Source of the DNA: Camarhynchus parvulus
Taxonomy: Eukaryota; Chordata; Aves; Passeriformes; Thraupidae
NCBI RefSeq assembly: GCF_901933205.1
Contig: NC_044582.1
Span: forward strand, 14,117,820-14,181,819
DNA: 64,000 bases
Direction of reading: 5' to 3'
Part shown: positions 26,761-39,693 of the stretch, piece by piece
Layout: every line of letters starts with the position of its first letter
Position numbering within the stretch: position 1 is the first letter of the stretch
Program-made: the position numbers and the translations under genes
Notes under the pieces: generated by a model
What the model saw: only the letters and a program-made list of their open reading frames with translations
Database searches by the model: none
What the model was told of the DNA's origin: nothing

Positions 26761-27779
26761 AGCAGCACTACTGCATCTCATCAGCTTTTCCCTTCCAGAA
26801 AACACTGTGAGTTTTGCAGAGGATTGCTAAGTGAGATAGCAATCTTGATCTTTAAAATGATGGAAATGCAAAACTGGGAAAGGTGTTTATGAACATGACG
26901 GGATGTTCACATTCCTGGAAGAACTGGGTCCAGTTCTGCCCCACTGTTGAGTCCAGCCTTCCTACTTGTGCACATACAGTGTCCTGCTGGGTTTTCCATG
27001 ATTCTCATTGACATCTAGCAACAGTTGCTGCTCTCCTGAAAACCTTCCATATCTGGATTTAGGAAAATTGCTAATAACCTCATTATTCAAGCACATTTTC
27101 AGCTCTCCTGTGTGATCCCCCTCCGAACAAAAGAAAACACTAAGAACCTCACACCCTAGAAAAACATGAACAAAGATGGGCTCATAAATCAACACTTACA
27201 TGAAAAAAGTCAAAATACCTAGTCTCAAGGTTTTGATTACTAATTCAAAAGCCCTGTGAACAGTAGGAGATGGTAATGCTGTGTTTATTAATAGCTATCT
27301 CCTCATGTATTCAAGGAAGAGTTCACTAAAAGAAGCAGCAGCAGCTTCTTAATGTGGAGCTCCTCCTTCCCTAAGCATCTGCTCCAGACCCTCTGTTCTG
27401 AGCTTTGCCAGTCCCAATCCCTAATACAGCAAAGATCACCTGCACATTTTTAGCATACGACAAATGTCCCATTAAATAACTTTAAATTTTGGTACTTGAG
27501 TTGCCATGGTGGTCTAAGGTAAAAAACAAAGTATCATCAATGTCTCTAATAAGCCTTTTTATACCTTTCACCAACATCAACTTCTGTTTACTGTTTTCTC
27601 CCCTGGTAAATGGAGTGTTAAACCTAAAGTTCAATGAAAAAGTGCAGGTAGAGAATGAATGATGAAGTATGAAATACAATTCAAGAGCAGATGATACTTC
27701 CAAAGGTCTTTGATGAGGTTTTCCTCCTTATTCAGCTGAAAAAGACCATGCAAGGAGAACTGCCAGATCACTATTCACC

Positions 27780-28080
27780 TGATTACTCTGCGATACACAC
27801 CTCATTTTGAAGATACATTAGCCTTTTAAAGAGCCGTTTATTAAGCATTTCCATTTAAATAAAAATTTTCACCATCCTCAGTGAAACAGATGTATTCCCT
27901 CTTAAATCACTAATTAAGAGCAGCCTGGGACATTAACAAAGCCCTTTATAAGGAATTTAGAGAACTAGTGTCCCTCTTAAATAAATCTGTTCTGGCAGTG
28001 ACCCAGGAATCTTGACTTCATAAGTCAAAGCTCTAATTATTCAAGAGAACATCATAAAAAAAGGATACATCCAGACCGTT
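27780..28080. other. Possible conserved non-coding element
   Basis: AT-rich block with TTTAAATAAAA, CACTAATTAAGAG, ACATTAACAAAGCCC and CCTTTATAAGG. TCCCTCTTAAAT occurs twice, at about 27896 and 27971. There is no transposon or coding signature. Conservation was not tested. Confidence 0.3.
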
Positions 28081-29672
28081 AAGACTAATAAGAGAGATTT
28101 ATTTTTCCTTCAATAGGGCCAGAAATACAAATATTTGTTCTATTTTTTCTACCCTCTTATTCACTTGGGGTGGGGGGAAGGAAATCAGTGAATTTACAGA
28201 GTTATTCCCAGTAAAGGTACTGGATATGACTCTCCCCAAAGAAAACCAGCTAGCAGAATCTAAACATCTTTATAAATTATTCCATGGCTAATCGCCTCTC
28301 TGCTGAAATAAAGGCAAAAAGGATTTAGAGGACAAATACAGCATGCTTGATGTGAGGAAGCATGTAATGTTAAAAAAAGGAGAACTGTTTGAAGATGAAA
28401 TGTGACAACTCCTCATGCCCATCAAACCATCAGGAGCTGGCATCTGCCACTGCCCCCCTGGGCTCAGGGACTGTCACGGTAGCAGGACTGGGAACCACAC
28501 AGGAAACTCCTCCTCTGCAATCCCACTGGGTTAGCTGGTATCACACTGGGCCAGAAGAATCCCCAGTAAATGTGATTTTACAGGTGTTCCTATTTAAACT
28601 CTGACATCTTTGATGGAAAGCACAGGAGTTTTGCGATGGTGAAACCACCAGCACAGCCAAGCACAAACATACCTACACAGTGATGGGTGCTTTCTGCAGG
28701 GAGTTAATCATGAAATACCAAATGTGAAGCCCAAATACAAATGTGAGTGGAAAAGCAGGTTAAAGAACAGCTACGCATTTGATTTTACCTCATTTTAAAA
28801 CAATTCTTTTGCTTGGAGCGCTCATTCTCTTGCTTTGCAGCATAATCAATACACTGAAACCCTTGAACAGATGCATGGTGATAGCTGAAAAGAAATCAAA
28901 CTGCCTAGAAATCTAAAGCTGTGGCACTGCAGCCGTCACCAAAGATCTAATCAGGACATCATATGATAAACTATGGCAGGACAGAGGCAGTTTTGAAGTA
29001 AATAATGTGGGGAAATTCATCTCCACCCCTTCAACCCCCAAACAACAGTACCTGCTCCCAGGTCTGACTCACTCTGCTGTCCCTTGGAAGCCTTTATGTT
29101 TTAAAACAAATGCACAAACATTGTTTGCACTGCACCTAAATATCCACTGGCAGCTGCTTTGCCAGAGCACAAAGCAACTGCAATGAAAAACCTGCAAAAT
29201 TAAGTACACTGGGGAGTAACAAAGAAAACAAAGGAAAGTGGCCCTGTAATCTCTTCCCACAGTCCTTACCCAAATCTCCTTTGGCAAGTGCCATGGGAGA
29301 GCATCACAGGCTGAGCTCCTCTGCTTTGTGCTGTTCTCTGGTGCCTCATGCAGCTCCAACTGGGTGTACAGTGAAACACAAAAAAGCTATTCCTCACAAA
29401 TGGGGAAGCAGATGGAGCAATATTTGCCATCATAAGTGCTTTTATTTCCAAAATTAAAAAACAAAACAAACAAACCCACCCCCAAACAATAGCTTGACTG
29501 GCACAAAATGTGCTATTGATCTGAAAGGACAGAGCAGATGGGAGAAAGGTCCTGAAGTCTTCTAGATTAAACAAAAATTATTGTCTATAGAAAGGAACTA
29601 AATGACAGAAATATTGGCCCTGTTGCTCAGAATAGGGTATTTTTCTCTCTTTTAAAGTGAAAACACATCTGG

Positions 29673-29688
29673 TTCACTAATTAGTGAA
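29673..29688. repeat. Perfect 16-bp palindrome around a homeobox core
   Basis: TTCACTAATTAGTGAA equals its own reverse complement. The centre CTAATTAG is a two-sided homeodomain motif (TAATTA), so a dimeric homeodomain site is one reading; chance is another. Confidence 0.7.
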
Positions 29689-32600
29689 TGAATTATATCC
29701 TTGAAAACTGCAGGGGACACTGCTGCAATTTGGCACTCCTTGGAACACAGGTATAAGGATTTTCTAAAGCCAGGGATTGTACTCAGGATACAGTTCCAGC
29801 TGAAAACAGGAAAAATCAAATGTGTGTACGCTAGCTGGCATGGAAATATACCTCATATTATAGAGTTAGATTAACTCTCAAGCAAACATTCTTAAGAAAA
29901 ATTATTTTTACATACTGCTGGTATCCATATGCTGCAACCCAGTGATAATGGCACTGTTTTAAAAGTAATTAAAACTTTTTTCCTAACATAAATCTTGTAA
30001 AACAATTAATTATTTTTATGTGTTAGAAAAAAGTCTGCTGCTCCTCACCTTATCAGTGTGGGCCTTCAAATGAATATTTCATGGACCCTGGAACTATTTC
30101 TCATTACAAAAGCAGAATTACACCTCTAGGAAGAGAACTGCAACAAAAGGTCCTTGGATAGTAAATACAGCTGCAGGTCTGGAAAGCTTTTGAGAATTCA
30201 AAAACATTTGTGTACATAAACTGATGATTTATTGCCTGGGAAGAAAACTAATGTGCACTGTCTGTGATTCTGTTTATCCTTAATAAAAATTAGTAACTAA
30301 AAATAACTTTGAAATTGTAACTCAAATATCCACACACGTAAAAACACATTCATTTGTAACATAAAGGTCTTTATGCTTCACTTCAGCAATTTTTCCCAGT
30401 ATACTGATACACTTTTATGCTCTCTATTCTAATGAAAAGAACCTTCTGTAAGCTGGTTTGCATATCCCTTTTATCAATTCATTCTGAAGTTCAGAAATAC
30501 TTATGGAGGAACCCAGAGCTATAGGACTTTAAAAACCATCCTGGGAAATCACCTGAGTCTGCACATTTGACAGGAGTTTCATCACACCCCAGCCCATTTA
30601 GTCCCTCCAGTCCTCCATTACCTGCAGATGATGGTAGTTATACACAGAACTGCTTATAAACTGCCCTTTGGAAGTTCAATTATCCATGAAAATCTTGAAT
30701 TCAGAGAATAAGCTTCAATGTGCAGTCTACAATCACTTACTAAAGTTTGTCCTATCAAAACTATGAAGTTCTGTTGTTCAGTATTACTGGTTTTGCTTAG
30801 AAACAAGACTTCTTTGCACCAGGAGATCACTTGGAACAGAGAAACTTACTCTCAAACTTCCCTCTGAAATGTCAGAGCTCAGGTCAGCCAGCTGCTTGAG
30901 TGTTGTTGGCTTTTTCTGAGCCTCCTCACAGGTCACTCCACACTTACAACTATTGATTATTATCCATTTCTTTCCATTTTGCTCCATGTTCCTCTATAAA
31001 ACCAAGCACAGCAGCTGGAGCTACTGTGCTGTAATTGAGGACAGGAACAGATCAAACTCTGGGAAGGTGAGAGAACAGACAGCAGGAATGAAAGTGGTAA
31101 ATCTCTAACATTCAGATCTCCAGTCAATTAATCCCAGGACATGTACTTGTTTTGGGCAAGTCAATCAACTGTTGAATGATGACCTCCTGACATTTTAAAA
31201 GCCAGTTTTGGGAAGAGAAGGGGAAAAATAAAAAGAAGAATGCCATAGAGTGCCTAGTCTGACTTAACTCTAGGCTAGCCACAGTTGCCTTTTCATCTAC
31301 CATCAAAAAGACCTTGCACCTTCCAGAGCTTTGCTTCTGAAGAGTGCAGCCTGGCAAGGAAAGGAATTGCACAGGACTGAAATAGGATTAGCTGTTATTT
31401 CAGTAAGTCTGCACCAGGTATACTGCTTTGGCAAGTAAAGGTACAGACACCAGACCCACCACAGCTGCCCCTGCCTGTCACACAGGACTGAAATAAATGG
31501 AGAATCAAGTAAATGGAAAAAAAAAACCAAAATCAAACAACATGCTGATATAAACTTTTATGGAACTATCATCTTTCTAATTCCTCTTGATGCGCTTTGA
31601 AAAGAAAACAGCTGCCAGGTTGTTGAGTGGACAAATGGCCAGTACTGCATGTTTATATTAAACAGATACCCTCTGCCATTATTTCAAAAAGAGGAAGACA
31701 ATCCTGTGTGTTCAGCCTTCTGTGAGCAGTGGTTTGGGCAGGCTGCTGCTTTAGTACCTTAAAGTAAGTTGTTATCACATATCTTTCTCAATAAACACTA
31801 TTGCACAGATATCCCCTGAAGGGCTGTTTGGACACACCTATTTACTGGATATGTTCTTACATGAACTTCCAGCTAATCACAAATTCCACTACGCGAATCT
31901 TCCCATACAACAATCCTGTTTGGGAAAGTCCTGCTCCTAGAAACACTCAAACCTAAAGCCAGGATGTCACCACACTGCACCACTGACCCTCAGTCTCCCC
32001 CAGATCTCACCAACTTCTGTGAGCACAGATGGACTCAAATGTGGCACAGGGTGCCTCAGCAAGATGCCTCACACAGTTGATAAATCTTCCCTCTTGATCC
32101 CAAGTGTTTGGGCTGGAAAAATTGAGCTGGAGTAAGTGAAATCCACTCTAGAAGTAAGGCGTGGACCAGGTCTTTGCATCAGTCAAAGCACCTCTGGTAG
32201 AGGCATGGCCAAGGGGTAATTGTGGAATTGTTGCCATCTCACAATATAGCCCAAGCTCAATGGAGCCATTAGCTACCCCAAAACAGAGCATTATTTCTGG
32301 TCATCTTCACTAGGCACATCAAAACACAGGAAAAATGTGTAACTTCAAAACAAAAGAAGGAAAAGGGATAGTTAGAGAGTGGACCAACGTAATACTAATC
32401 TGGATGATGTATTGATGGATTTTTGTCTAGTTTTGACAATGGAAACTACATGCTAGGAATGAAAACAGCAATTCATCTGAACATCTATGAGAATAACTTT
32501 GCTCAAGTTTTAAAATCCTGATTTTTCTTAAGCAAAAGACAAAAATATTCCACAGTAAAGGCTTGGGTGAAGTTTACAATGAAATTAAAGCCTCAGGAAG

Positions 32601-35067
32601 AAAGTCAAGGAAGTGACAGCCCAGTGGTGGTTCATGAGAAGTAAAAGCTGAACTACAGTAACTTTTCCAAAGATTTGTCCATTGTAGCATGGCTTTATAA
32701 CCACTTATACACCATCCAAATAAATGAATAGGTGCCCTGCCTCTCTTCCTTACTGTCTCTTTGTCCTAGCTCATGTTGCTGCTCAAGTTGTAAACTCAGA
32801 GGAGAATGCCTTGGCTCTGTAAATAAACCCGTGGGTTTGGTGTGATAGGAACAGCAGAGCACTCGAGACTCACAACAACCAAACTTGGAGGCCACCTGGA
32901 ATCTTGTCACAGCTGTTGTTTACTACAGAGCATTGCAGGAAGAAATCAGCTCAGTGGGGAGCTGGGAGCTGAGGGGATGAGGACTCGGGGGAAGTGTGCT
33001 GGAGGGGCAGATGGCACTGAGGAGCAGGGGAAGAATTCAGTTTGCAGGGATGTGTGTGTGGTTTGTCAACTTACTTCAACAATACTTCACCTTTGGGTCC
33101 ATTTGAAGATCTCATTTGTTTATGGTGGTTCACACATTTAGGGATCAAACCCTCTGATCTCTCAGAAGACCATCCTGTGTCACCCATACAGGCAAATGCT
33201 CATATGGTCCTTGGGAGCTGACATCATCCCACTCATCCTCAAGGGTTCACCAGAAAATAAATCAAACTCTTAACCAGTTCCCCTAAAGAAAAAAAATCTA
33301 AACGATGCTTAAGCAGTGTGTCATTAACAAAATAATGAGATTGAGCCCAACATCCTGCATCTTCCCTCCCTTCTGCTTGACCTCTGTCTTCTACAAAAGC
33401 TGTCACAACTTCACACGATGGGCACAGGGCTATGTGGGAAACAAAAACATTCTGGGTTTTCTCACCACCTGCACCAAACCAATCAGGGCTGAATCACAAG
33501 CTATTCTCACCAGAATTTCTGGGCAATAACTGGTTAACAGCACCTTTTTCCATTTTGCATTTACTAATTATCACTTCATTTAGCCCTTATATTAGTGCAA
33601 TAAAAAGCAGCTGTCAGGCCAAGCATACTCAGGCCAAGTGACCTTGTGTTCTTGTTTGTGTTTACCACATAAGCATCAGGGAATTCCATTTTCAAAATAC
33701 AAGGCTTCATAATCCATTAGCACTAGAGATTGGTCCAGGGCTCTGGATTTACTGGTCACGTGTACCAAGGAATAAAAATATGAGCATACAGCCAGATTAA
33801 TCTCCAGACCTGTAAAGCATCCCAACCCACCAGGCAGCAGTCTCATTCCAAGCCACACAGGAATATTAGCATCATTCTTAAAAGCTACCATTAATGCCAT
33901 CCCCACGGTAAATGAAGCAAAAATTAAATGCTACCTGCCCGACAATTTAGAAAGTGTGGAGACACAATAACTAACACCACTTCTCAGGTTTTCCACGTGT
34001 TTCATAAGTGAAACATAAGTACCGATGCTCTTATTAATACACCAACAACCCACATCTCCCCCAGCTATTTTGAAAAGTCAGGAATCACTTTCACTCCTCT
34101 TAATTTTAAATCAAAAGCAAGACCAAGCAGCTTAGCTCACCATCAAGTGCAATAAATCAGATAGAAGAATCAATGGAAAGCATTTCAAAATGTAACCTTG
34201 GTAACGTGCAAAATGTTTCCCCAGAACTCACACTCATTTGCTTTATTTGCTGTTTTAGGAAATGAAATATCACACATAGGCAGAAGGGCATTAGTATCAC
34301 AACACTGCATCTCCCAAGCCTAACATTGCACGTGCTCTCCTGGAAGGCACTTTTTGCAGTATGCCCCAAAATCTGCAGCCTGCCAAGTTAGGTGATTGAA
34401 AAATAATCATATTTCACGTTGACAGAATGGCAAATGGAAGTGTTCAATAGTAAACAGTAACCCATATTTATTCTTTATGTCCTTTTATGTTGTTTAAACA
34501 TAATTTGTTTCGTGCTTTTCACTGATAAAATGAGCATAAACTCCATGGTGTTATAACAGCATCTGCCATTTGAAGAATCAACATTTGTCAGTGTTACCAC
34601 TCAATTTTAACTGGTCTTACACAGCCCTCCTGCATGCAACACTTAGACTGAAAATGACTACTACTGTGTGTACCACTATGTGATATTTGTTGGCAAATAC
34701 TGATTTTTGAATTGCAACATAATTATTCAATATTTATATAAGTCTACCAGGATAAACAATCTCTGATTCACAACGAGATAGAAATCTTCAAATTATTTTG
34801 CTGCTTATCTCAGTATCCTATAACTGGGATGTTTACTTATTCCAGCCTGATCTAAAGGGCATATCATGATTTCCACAGCTCAGCTAAATTAAGCAAAAAA
34901 AGCTCTTCCTTAGAAGAGTGTCCCCTGCCACCTGGAGAATGTCAAACAGAGGTGTAACAAAGTAGGACCACTCTCCACTCTTTCTACGTCTTCCCAAAAT
35001 GCCAAGGACAATCTCATTTTAGTAATTATTCTGACCTTCTAAGGATTACCATGATCCAGAGTTCTTA

Positions 35068-35260
35068 GTTTTTCTTCTGGTTTTTTTTTTGGTCTTTTTT
35101 TTCAATTGGTTTGTTGGGGGTTTTTTTGTTTTTGTTTGTTTGGGTTTTTTGGTCTGTTTTTTTGTTGGTTTTTTGTTTCATTTGTTTTGTTTTGTTTTTT
35201 TGTTTTAAGTTTTGTTGTTGCGTATTGGGTGGGGTTTTTTTGGTTGTTTTTTTTTTTTTA
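35068..35260. repeat. T/G-only low-complexity tract
   Basis: About 190 bp composed almost wholly of T and G on the plus strand, with irregular TTTTG, TTTG and GGGTTTTT runs and almost no A or C. It is A/C-rich on the MAGI1 sense strand. There is no constant period, so it is a low-complexity tract rather than a clean satellite. A long T run ends in TTTAG at its right edge. Confidence 0.9.
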
Positions 35261-36624
35261 GTGAAAATGAGCATTTCTTTCTCAGCTTTACTATCTCTTG
35301 TTCCTTATTTCCTACATAAATCAAGGATGACCTTCCAACAGTGGCAGAGGCCTTCAACAATGGCACCCAGCCATAAAATGCTGTTCAGTTCTACAAGTTA
35401 AACAAGCATCAGAAATAAAATTCTGCTCAGCAAATAAAAATAGAAGCCTGTTTTATATTCATAGGTTTTAAACCAATAAGCAACATTCACCATTCTGATA
35501 TTAATATAGACTCTTTCTAAGCCAAGCAATCACTTCATGGCAGTTTTTTTTAGGGCTTTTCTCCAAAGCAGGCATCACAAGGCTTGCACCACACCATCAA
35601 GTGCTCCAAAAAGGTAATCAAAAAAGCCTCATTCAGAGATGAATCATTTTCCTTTTCAACCCTATCTGCTGTCACACATGGAAGCCTGCCCAAACTGCAA
35701 ACACTCTCCCCCACAGGAAGGCTGCCCCAAAAATGAAGATGGAATTCTATTGCCGGTCGGGGGCTCTGTACAAATCACTAACGGGATGGGATTGCTGAGG
35801 AACGTGCCTTGAGCTGTTTTATTTTCCAGCATCAGCCTCACTGCGTGGTTATGACAATGGGAAGATGCCAGCAGCTCACATCCCAGGCAGCAGACACAGA
35901 ACTTCATGTTACAACTTACTTTATAAGTTTTTTGACCAATCACACAAAGCAAAAGCACATTGACAGTAGTTCTATCCAACCACTATAAGCACACGTACCT
36001 TTGGTTAAAACAATGCTTGCTTAATTCAAATACAATGCCTGCTTGTAAGCCTTAAAACACAATGCACAGAGCTCCATTATTAAGCTTCAAACTTCCTAAT
36101 ATCTCACTAGATAGACTTTTCTGCGGCTCAGGGAGTTATTCTAGACAAGTGTTAATACACAAACCATTATTCTATTTGTCCTTGCTTTTCTACTTCTTAC
36201 ATAATTTTTCTGCTGACCAATCTCATGGCTACTGCTTAGCTCTAATCACAGTTCTGCTGTCTCTGAGGCCTGCCTTCTGCAGCTTTCCCAAAACCCTCTG
36301 ATTTTAAAGACTCCCACAATATTCTGCCCCAGGGAGTGCAGCTGGGCAAGGTTTGTCACTTCCTGTCACTATAGGACACAAAATAACAAAACGAGCACAC
36401 GCAGCTCTCCCAAGGTAAAAACAGCACTTTTCATTTCTGACTCCAACATTTATAGATCTCCAAAAGTCACAGTGGAATGGAGGGTGACAGTGCCACCTCT
36501 CCAATGACACTGGGCAAACCAACAGTCCATCAGATTTCTCCTCCTCCATAAAAGAATGCAAAACAATGAGTTATTTACATAAAACATGTGAGAAAGTACA
36601 AGAATATAAACATCAGAAGGCTTA

Positions 36625-36792
<168 letters not shown>

Positions 36793-36848
36793 TTATTTAT
36801 TTATTTCTAAATGCAACAGCCATTTATTCATTTCTAAATGCACACAAT
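36793..36848. repeat. Short imperfect direct repeat beside the exon
   Basis: TTTATTTCTAAATGCA and TTCATTTCTAAATGCA occur about 30 bp apart, immediately upstream of the MAGI1 acceptor on the sense strand. This looks like a small local duplication in the region where the branch point would be expected. Confidence 0.65.
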
Positions 36849-37422
36849 TACCATTCCCAATTGAGGCAAATGGTAGATTTTCATTCAGAGCCCCCTAAAT
36901 TATGGCATGCTGACTTTATGAGCAGAGGCTCATCTTCCTCTACAAATGGCTAATTACCAAAAATAACTTGCTGTAAACAAGAGGTCTCTCTTGTCTCATA
37001 ATGCCACATTCTTCCTGTGGTGTTTAACAGATCATCATTCCTGTTTATCGCTTATTTGTCTGAGCAAATGGAGACAGACAGATGACAGGAAAAAGAAGAA
37101 AAATAATAAAGGTATTGCTTTTGCAAGTCTCTGGAGGGTGAGTGGGATGGAGAGACAGGAGGCAAAAGCTGCTCCCATTGGAGCTACTAATAAAGCTGAA
37201 CATGGCAAAAAAATTAAACAAGTGCTATACTTTCCACTGATATCCATCCCAACACACAGTAGGAATTGGAAAAGTATTGATTTAACAAGTTAACAGCGCC
37301 CAAAGTCCTTAAAAACAAAACCCCAATATCCAATGCTTTTCGCCTAAATCTGTTTATTTGCCTGTTCAGGTTTGAACACCTTCAGAAGCATGAAAGAAGA
37401 CAAACAAGTTGAAAACAACAAC

Positions 37423-37461
37423 AACAAAAAGAACATTAAAAAAAAAAGAAAAATAAGAAAG
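37423..37461. repeat. A-rich simple sequence
   Basis: AACAACAACAACAAAAAG leads into a run of ten A and then AAGAAAAATAAGAAAGG. This is low-complexity intron sequence. Confidence 0.8.
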
Positions 37462-37671
37462 GAAATGTAGCTGTTAATGAACATTGCCAGTTGCTGAATA
37501 CTAAACCCTTTTTTGCAGCAGAACATATGAACTACAGAAACCTAATGAAGTCTTTTCCCAAAAATATTTCCAAGTTTGGAATAACACTGACATTAATCTG
37601 ACTGAAGAGCAAAAACAGGGATTGAAACTCTTCTGTTCTAAAATGAAAAGGAAAAAAACATTGGAAAATCT

Positions 37672-37745
37672 TCTGAGAAATGCAACCAGGATGATCAAAG
37701 CCTGGGGCAGCTGCCACACAAGGACTAAGAGAGGGATGCTGCAGC
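37672..37745 (+). mobile_element. Probable CR1 LINE fragment, diverged
   Basis: The plus strand translates to RNATRMIKAWGSC, close to the CR1 ORF2 C-terminal motif RRATKMIKGLE. Only this short stretch aligns by eye and it is interrupted soon after, so the call is tentative. Confidence 0.42.
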
Positions 37746-37987
37746 TTGTGGTGGACATCAGCCTCCACATGACCTGAGGCCACCCGGGACTGGGCACTGC
37801 TTGCCTCTCCCAACACCAGCACTGGGAGACAGCAAGGTAAACCAAGCAGGATCCTGGTTCAGAATCATCACAGACAAGAGTCCCAGGCTGTGCACTCTCC
37901 CTGGAGAGCACTGCAGGGGCAAGGAGCTGATTCAGGGGATTCAAGGGGAGATGGAAAAGCAGTTGTAGGACAGACCCATTGGGGGCT

Positions 37988-38112
37988 GCAGAATCACAGA
38001 ATGGTTTGGGTTGGAAGGACCTTAAAGATCACCTTGTTCCCATGCCCCTGCCAAGGGCAGGGACGTCTTCCAATCAGCCAGGTTGCTCAATCCAACATGG
38101 CTTTGAAAAGAA
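37988..38112 (-). mobile_element. CR1 LINE 3'-end fragment
   Basis: GAATCACAGAATGGTTTGGG is followed by TTGGAAGGACCTTAAAGATC, then CCCCTGCCAAGGGCAGGGAC and CAGCCAGGTTGCTCAA. This is the reverse complement of the avian CR1 3' end and the clearest family signature in the window. The copy is 5'-truncated and lies in sense orientation with MAGI1. Confidence 0.95.
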
Positions 38113-39648
38113 GAGGGAAAAGGAAATCCCTTGGGCTTAACATTAATTGCTACTGGTTGGGAGATCCAGGAAAGTGGGGGAATATCAAGTATCTTGCTGT
38201 TTTCCTGCCCTCTGCCAGGCATCTTATTTATGGCCCCAGCTGGAGCCAAAATGCTGGCTACATGGACCTCGGGCTGAACCACTGCAGCTGTTTTCAGTCT
38301 TTTATCATTCGCATTATGATTTTTTTGATTGTCAATATGAAACACAGAGATCCTGTCAATACATCGGGACACTGAATGCAGCCTCACAGTTGTAGATTCC
38401 TGGCTGGAGCCTCTAGGAATCACTGCAGAGAAAATCAAAAATAATAATACTGCAATGGAGTGCAGTCGAACACTGGGTCTGGGAGGCAGAAGCAGCACCA
38501 GGCAAATGGTGAAATAAGAAAGAGTGCAGACTGTGGGCAGGATAAAACCACTGCAGCCCTGCAACATTGTACCAGAAATGCTGGTTTAAAAACAAAACTA
38601 AACACAAAAAAAGCCCACAGTCTGAAGTACTATGTCAAATTTTAAAAATAATTTTGTGACTTGTATTTAGATCTTCCTGACAGCTTTTTCTTTTAATTAA
38701 ATCTCTTATTGAAGAAAAGAAGGCTCAGGCAGCAGGCCCAGCTATTAACAAAAGGAAATTTTTAAAGACCAAGATGCTCATTGCAGAAATGAAACAACAA
38801 AACTGAAATTATGGGAGATATAATTGGCTCAAAACACTTTCCTGAGCAGCACCAGCAACACCTCTTACTCCCAAAGCGAATTATCATTATCCCAGAGCGA
38901 ACCATTTTCTAACAAATGGTCTCCAGTTATTGCACCATAAACTTTGTTTCCCACCTAGGAGGCACTTGGAGGGTTTGGTAGACCTTTTGTAGGGTGGGCT
39001 ACAGTTTTTCAATGTCAGAGGGGACTTCCCAAACTCCAGATGTTTGATTTCATACCACGTTGTTTGACTCCACAGGGAGACTGGGCACGAAAAAGAGCCT
39101 CTGCTGAAATAATAAAGTAGTTCTTTATCTTTTAACTAAACAGTCCATATATTTCTTTGCACAAGAGAAAGGCAAGGTAGATTTTCATAACAAAAGAGGA
39201 CAAATATGACAAACTGTTTGGGCATAATGCAAAGGCTTATTCCAGGGAAGAAATTAATGCACAGAACTGCATGTATCACATAAGTAAACTTTCTTCCAAA
39301 ATACTGTGTGATGCCTGATTCAATGATTTATGTAACAATAATGTCTTGAGGTGAAAAATCTCTGCTGAGCTAGGCCTTGTTTGACCACAGAATATATGCA
39401 ATTTAATGATGATATCCTGCTTTTAGCTTCCCTCTGCGCCCATTCCATCCAGCATCTCAGTCTATTATGGCCCTGCTGGAAAGTTTGGTTATTTGGTTTA
39501 TGCAGGAGCTGGGATTTCCCAGCTGAGTCACTGAAGCACTAGTTAAAAAGGCACTTGCAAAAACAGGGGCTGTAGCAACACTTACACTCACATAAGTGTC
39601 CCCTCTGGGGACTCAGAGTGATGCTTATTTCTATTACATTTTTATTTT

Positions 39649-39693
39649 AGAAGAGAAGGAAAAAGAAGAAGAAGAAAAAAAAAAAAAAAGAGG
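39649..39693 (+). repeat. 45-nt pure purine tract
   Basis: All bases from 39649 to 39693 are A or G: AGAAGAGAAGGAAAAAG, then GAA units, then 15 or so A. On the MAGI1 sense strand it is a polypyrimidine tract. Confidence 0.9.

Larger units (their letters stand above)
22336..35067. other. Intronic sequence without genes
   Basis: Mostly plain intron. 22620-22760 next to the island has E-boxes (CAGCTG) and is non-repetitive. 23360-23720 is GC-rich with overlapping open frames on both strands (up to 255 codons on plus), low CpG and no recognisable domain. Poly-A lies at 23944-23957. Two possible conserved blocks and one palindrome are listed separately. No exon or RNA gene is evident. Confidence 0.65.

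Noticed and set aside
35245..35265. Plus-strand splice acceptor (T run ending in TAG)
   Set aside because: It is the edge of the T/G tract; any long T run followed by AG looks like this, and no open exon with a donor follows.
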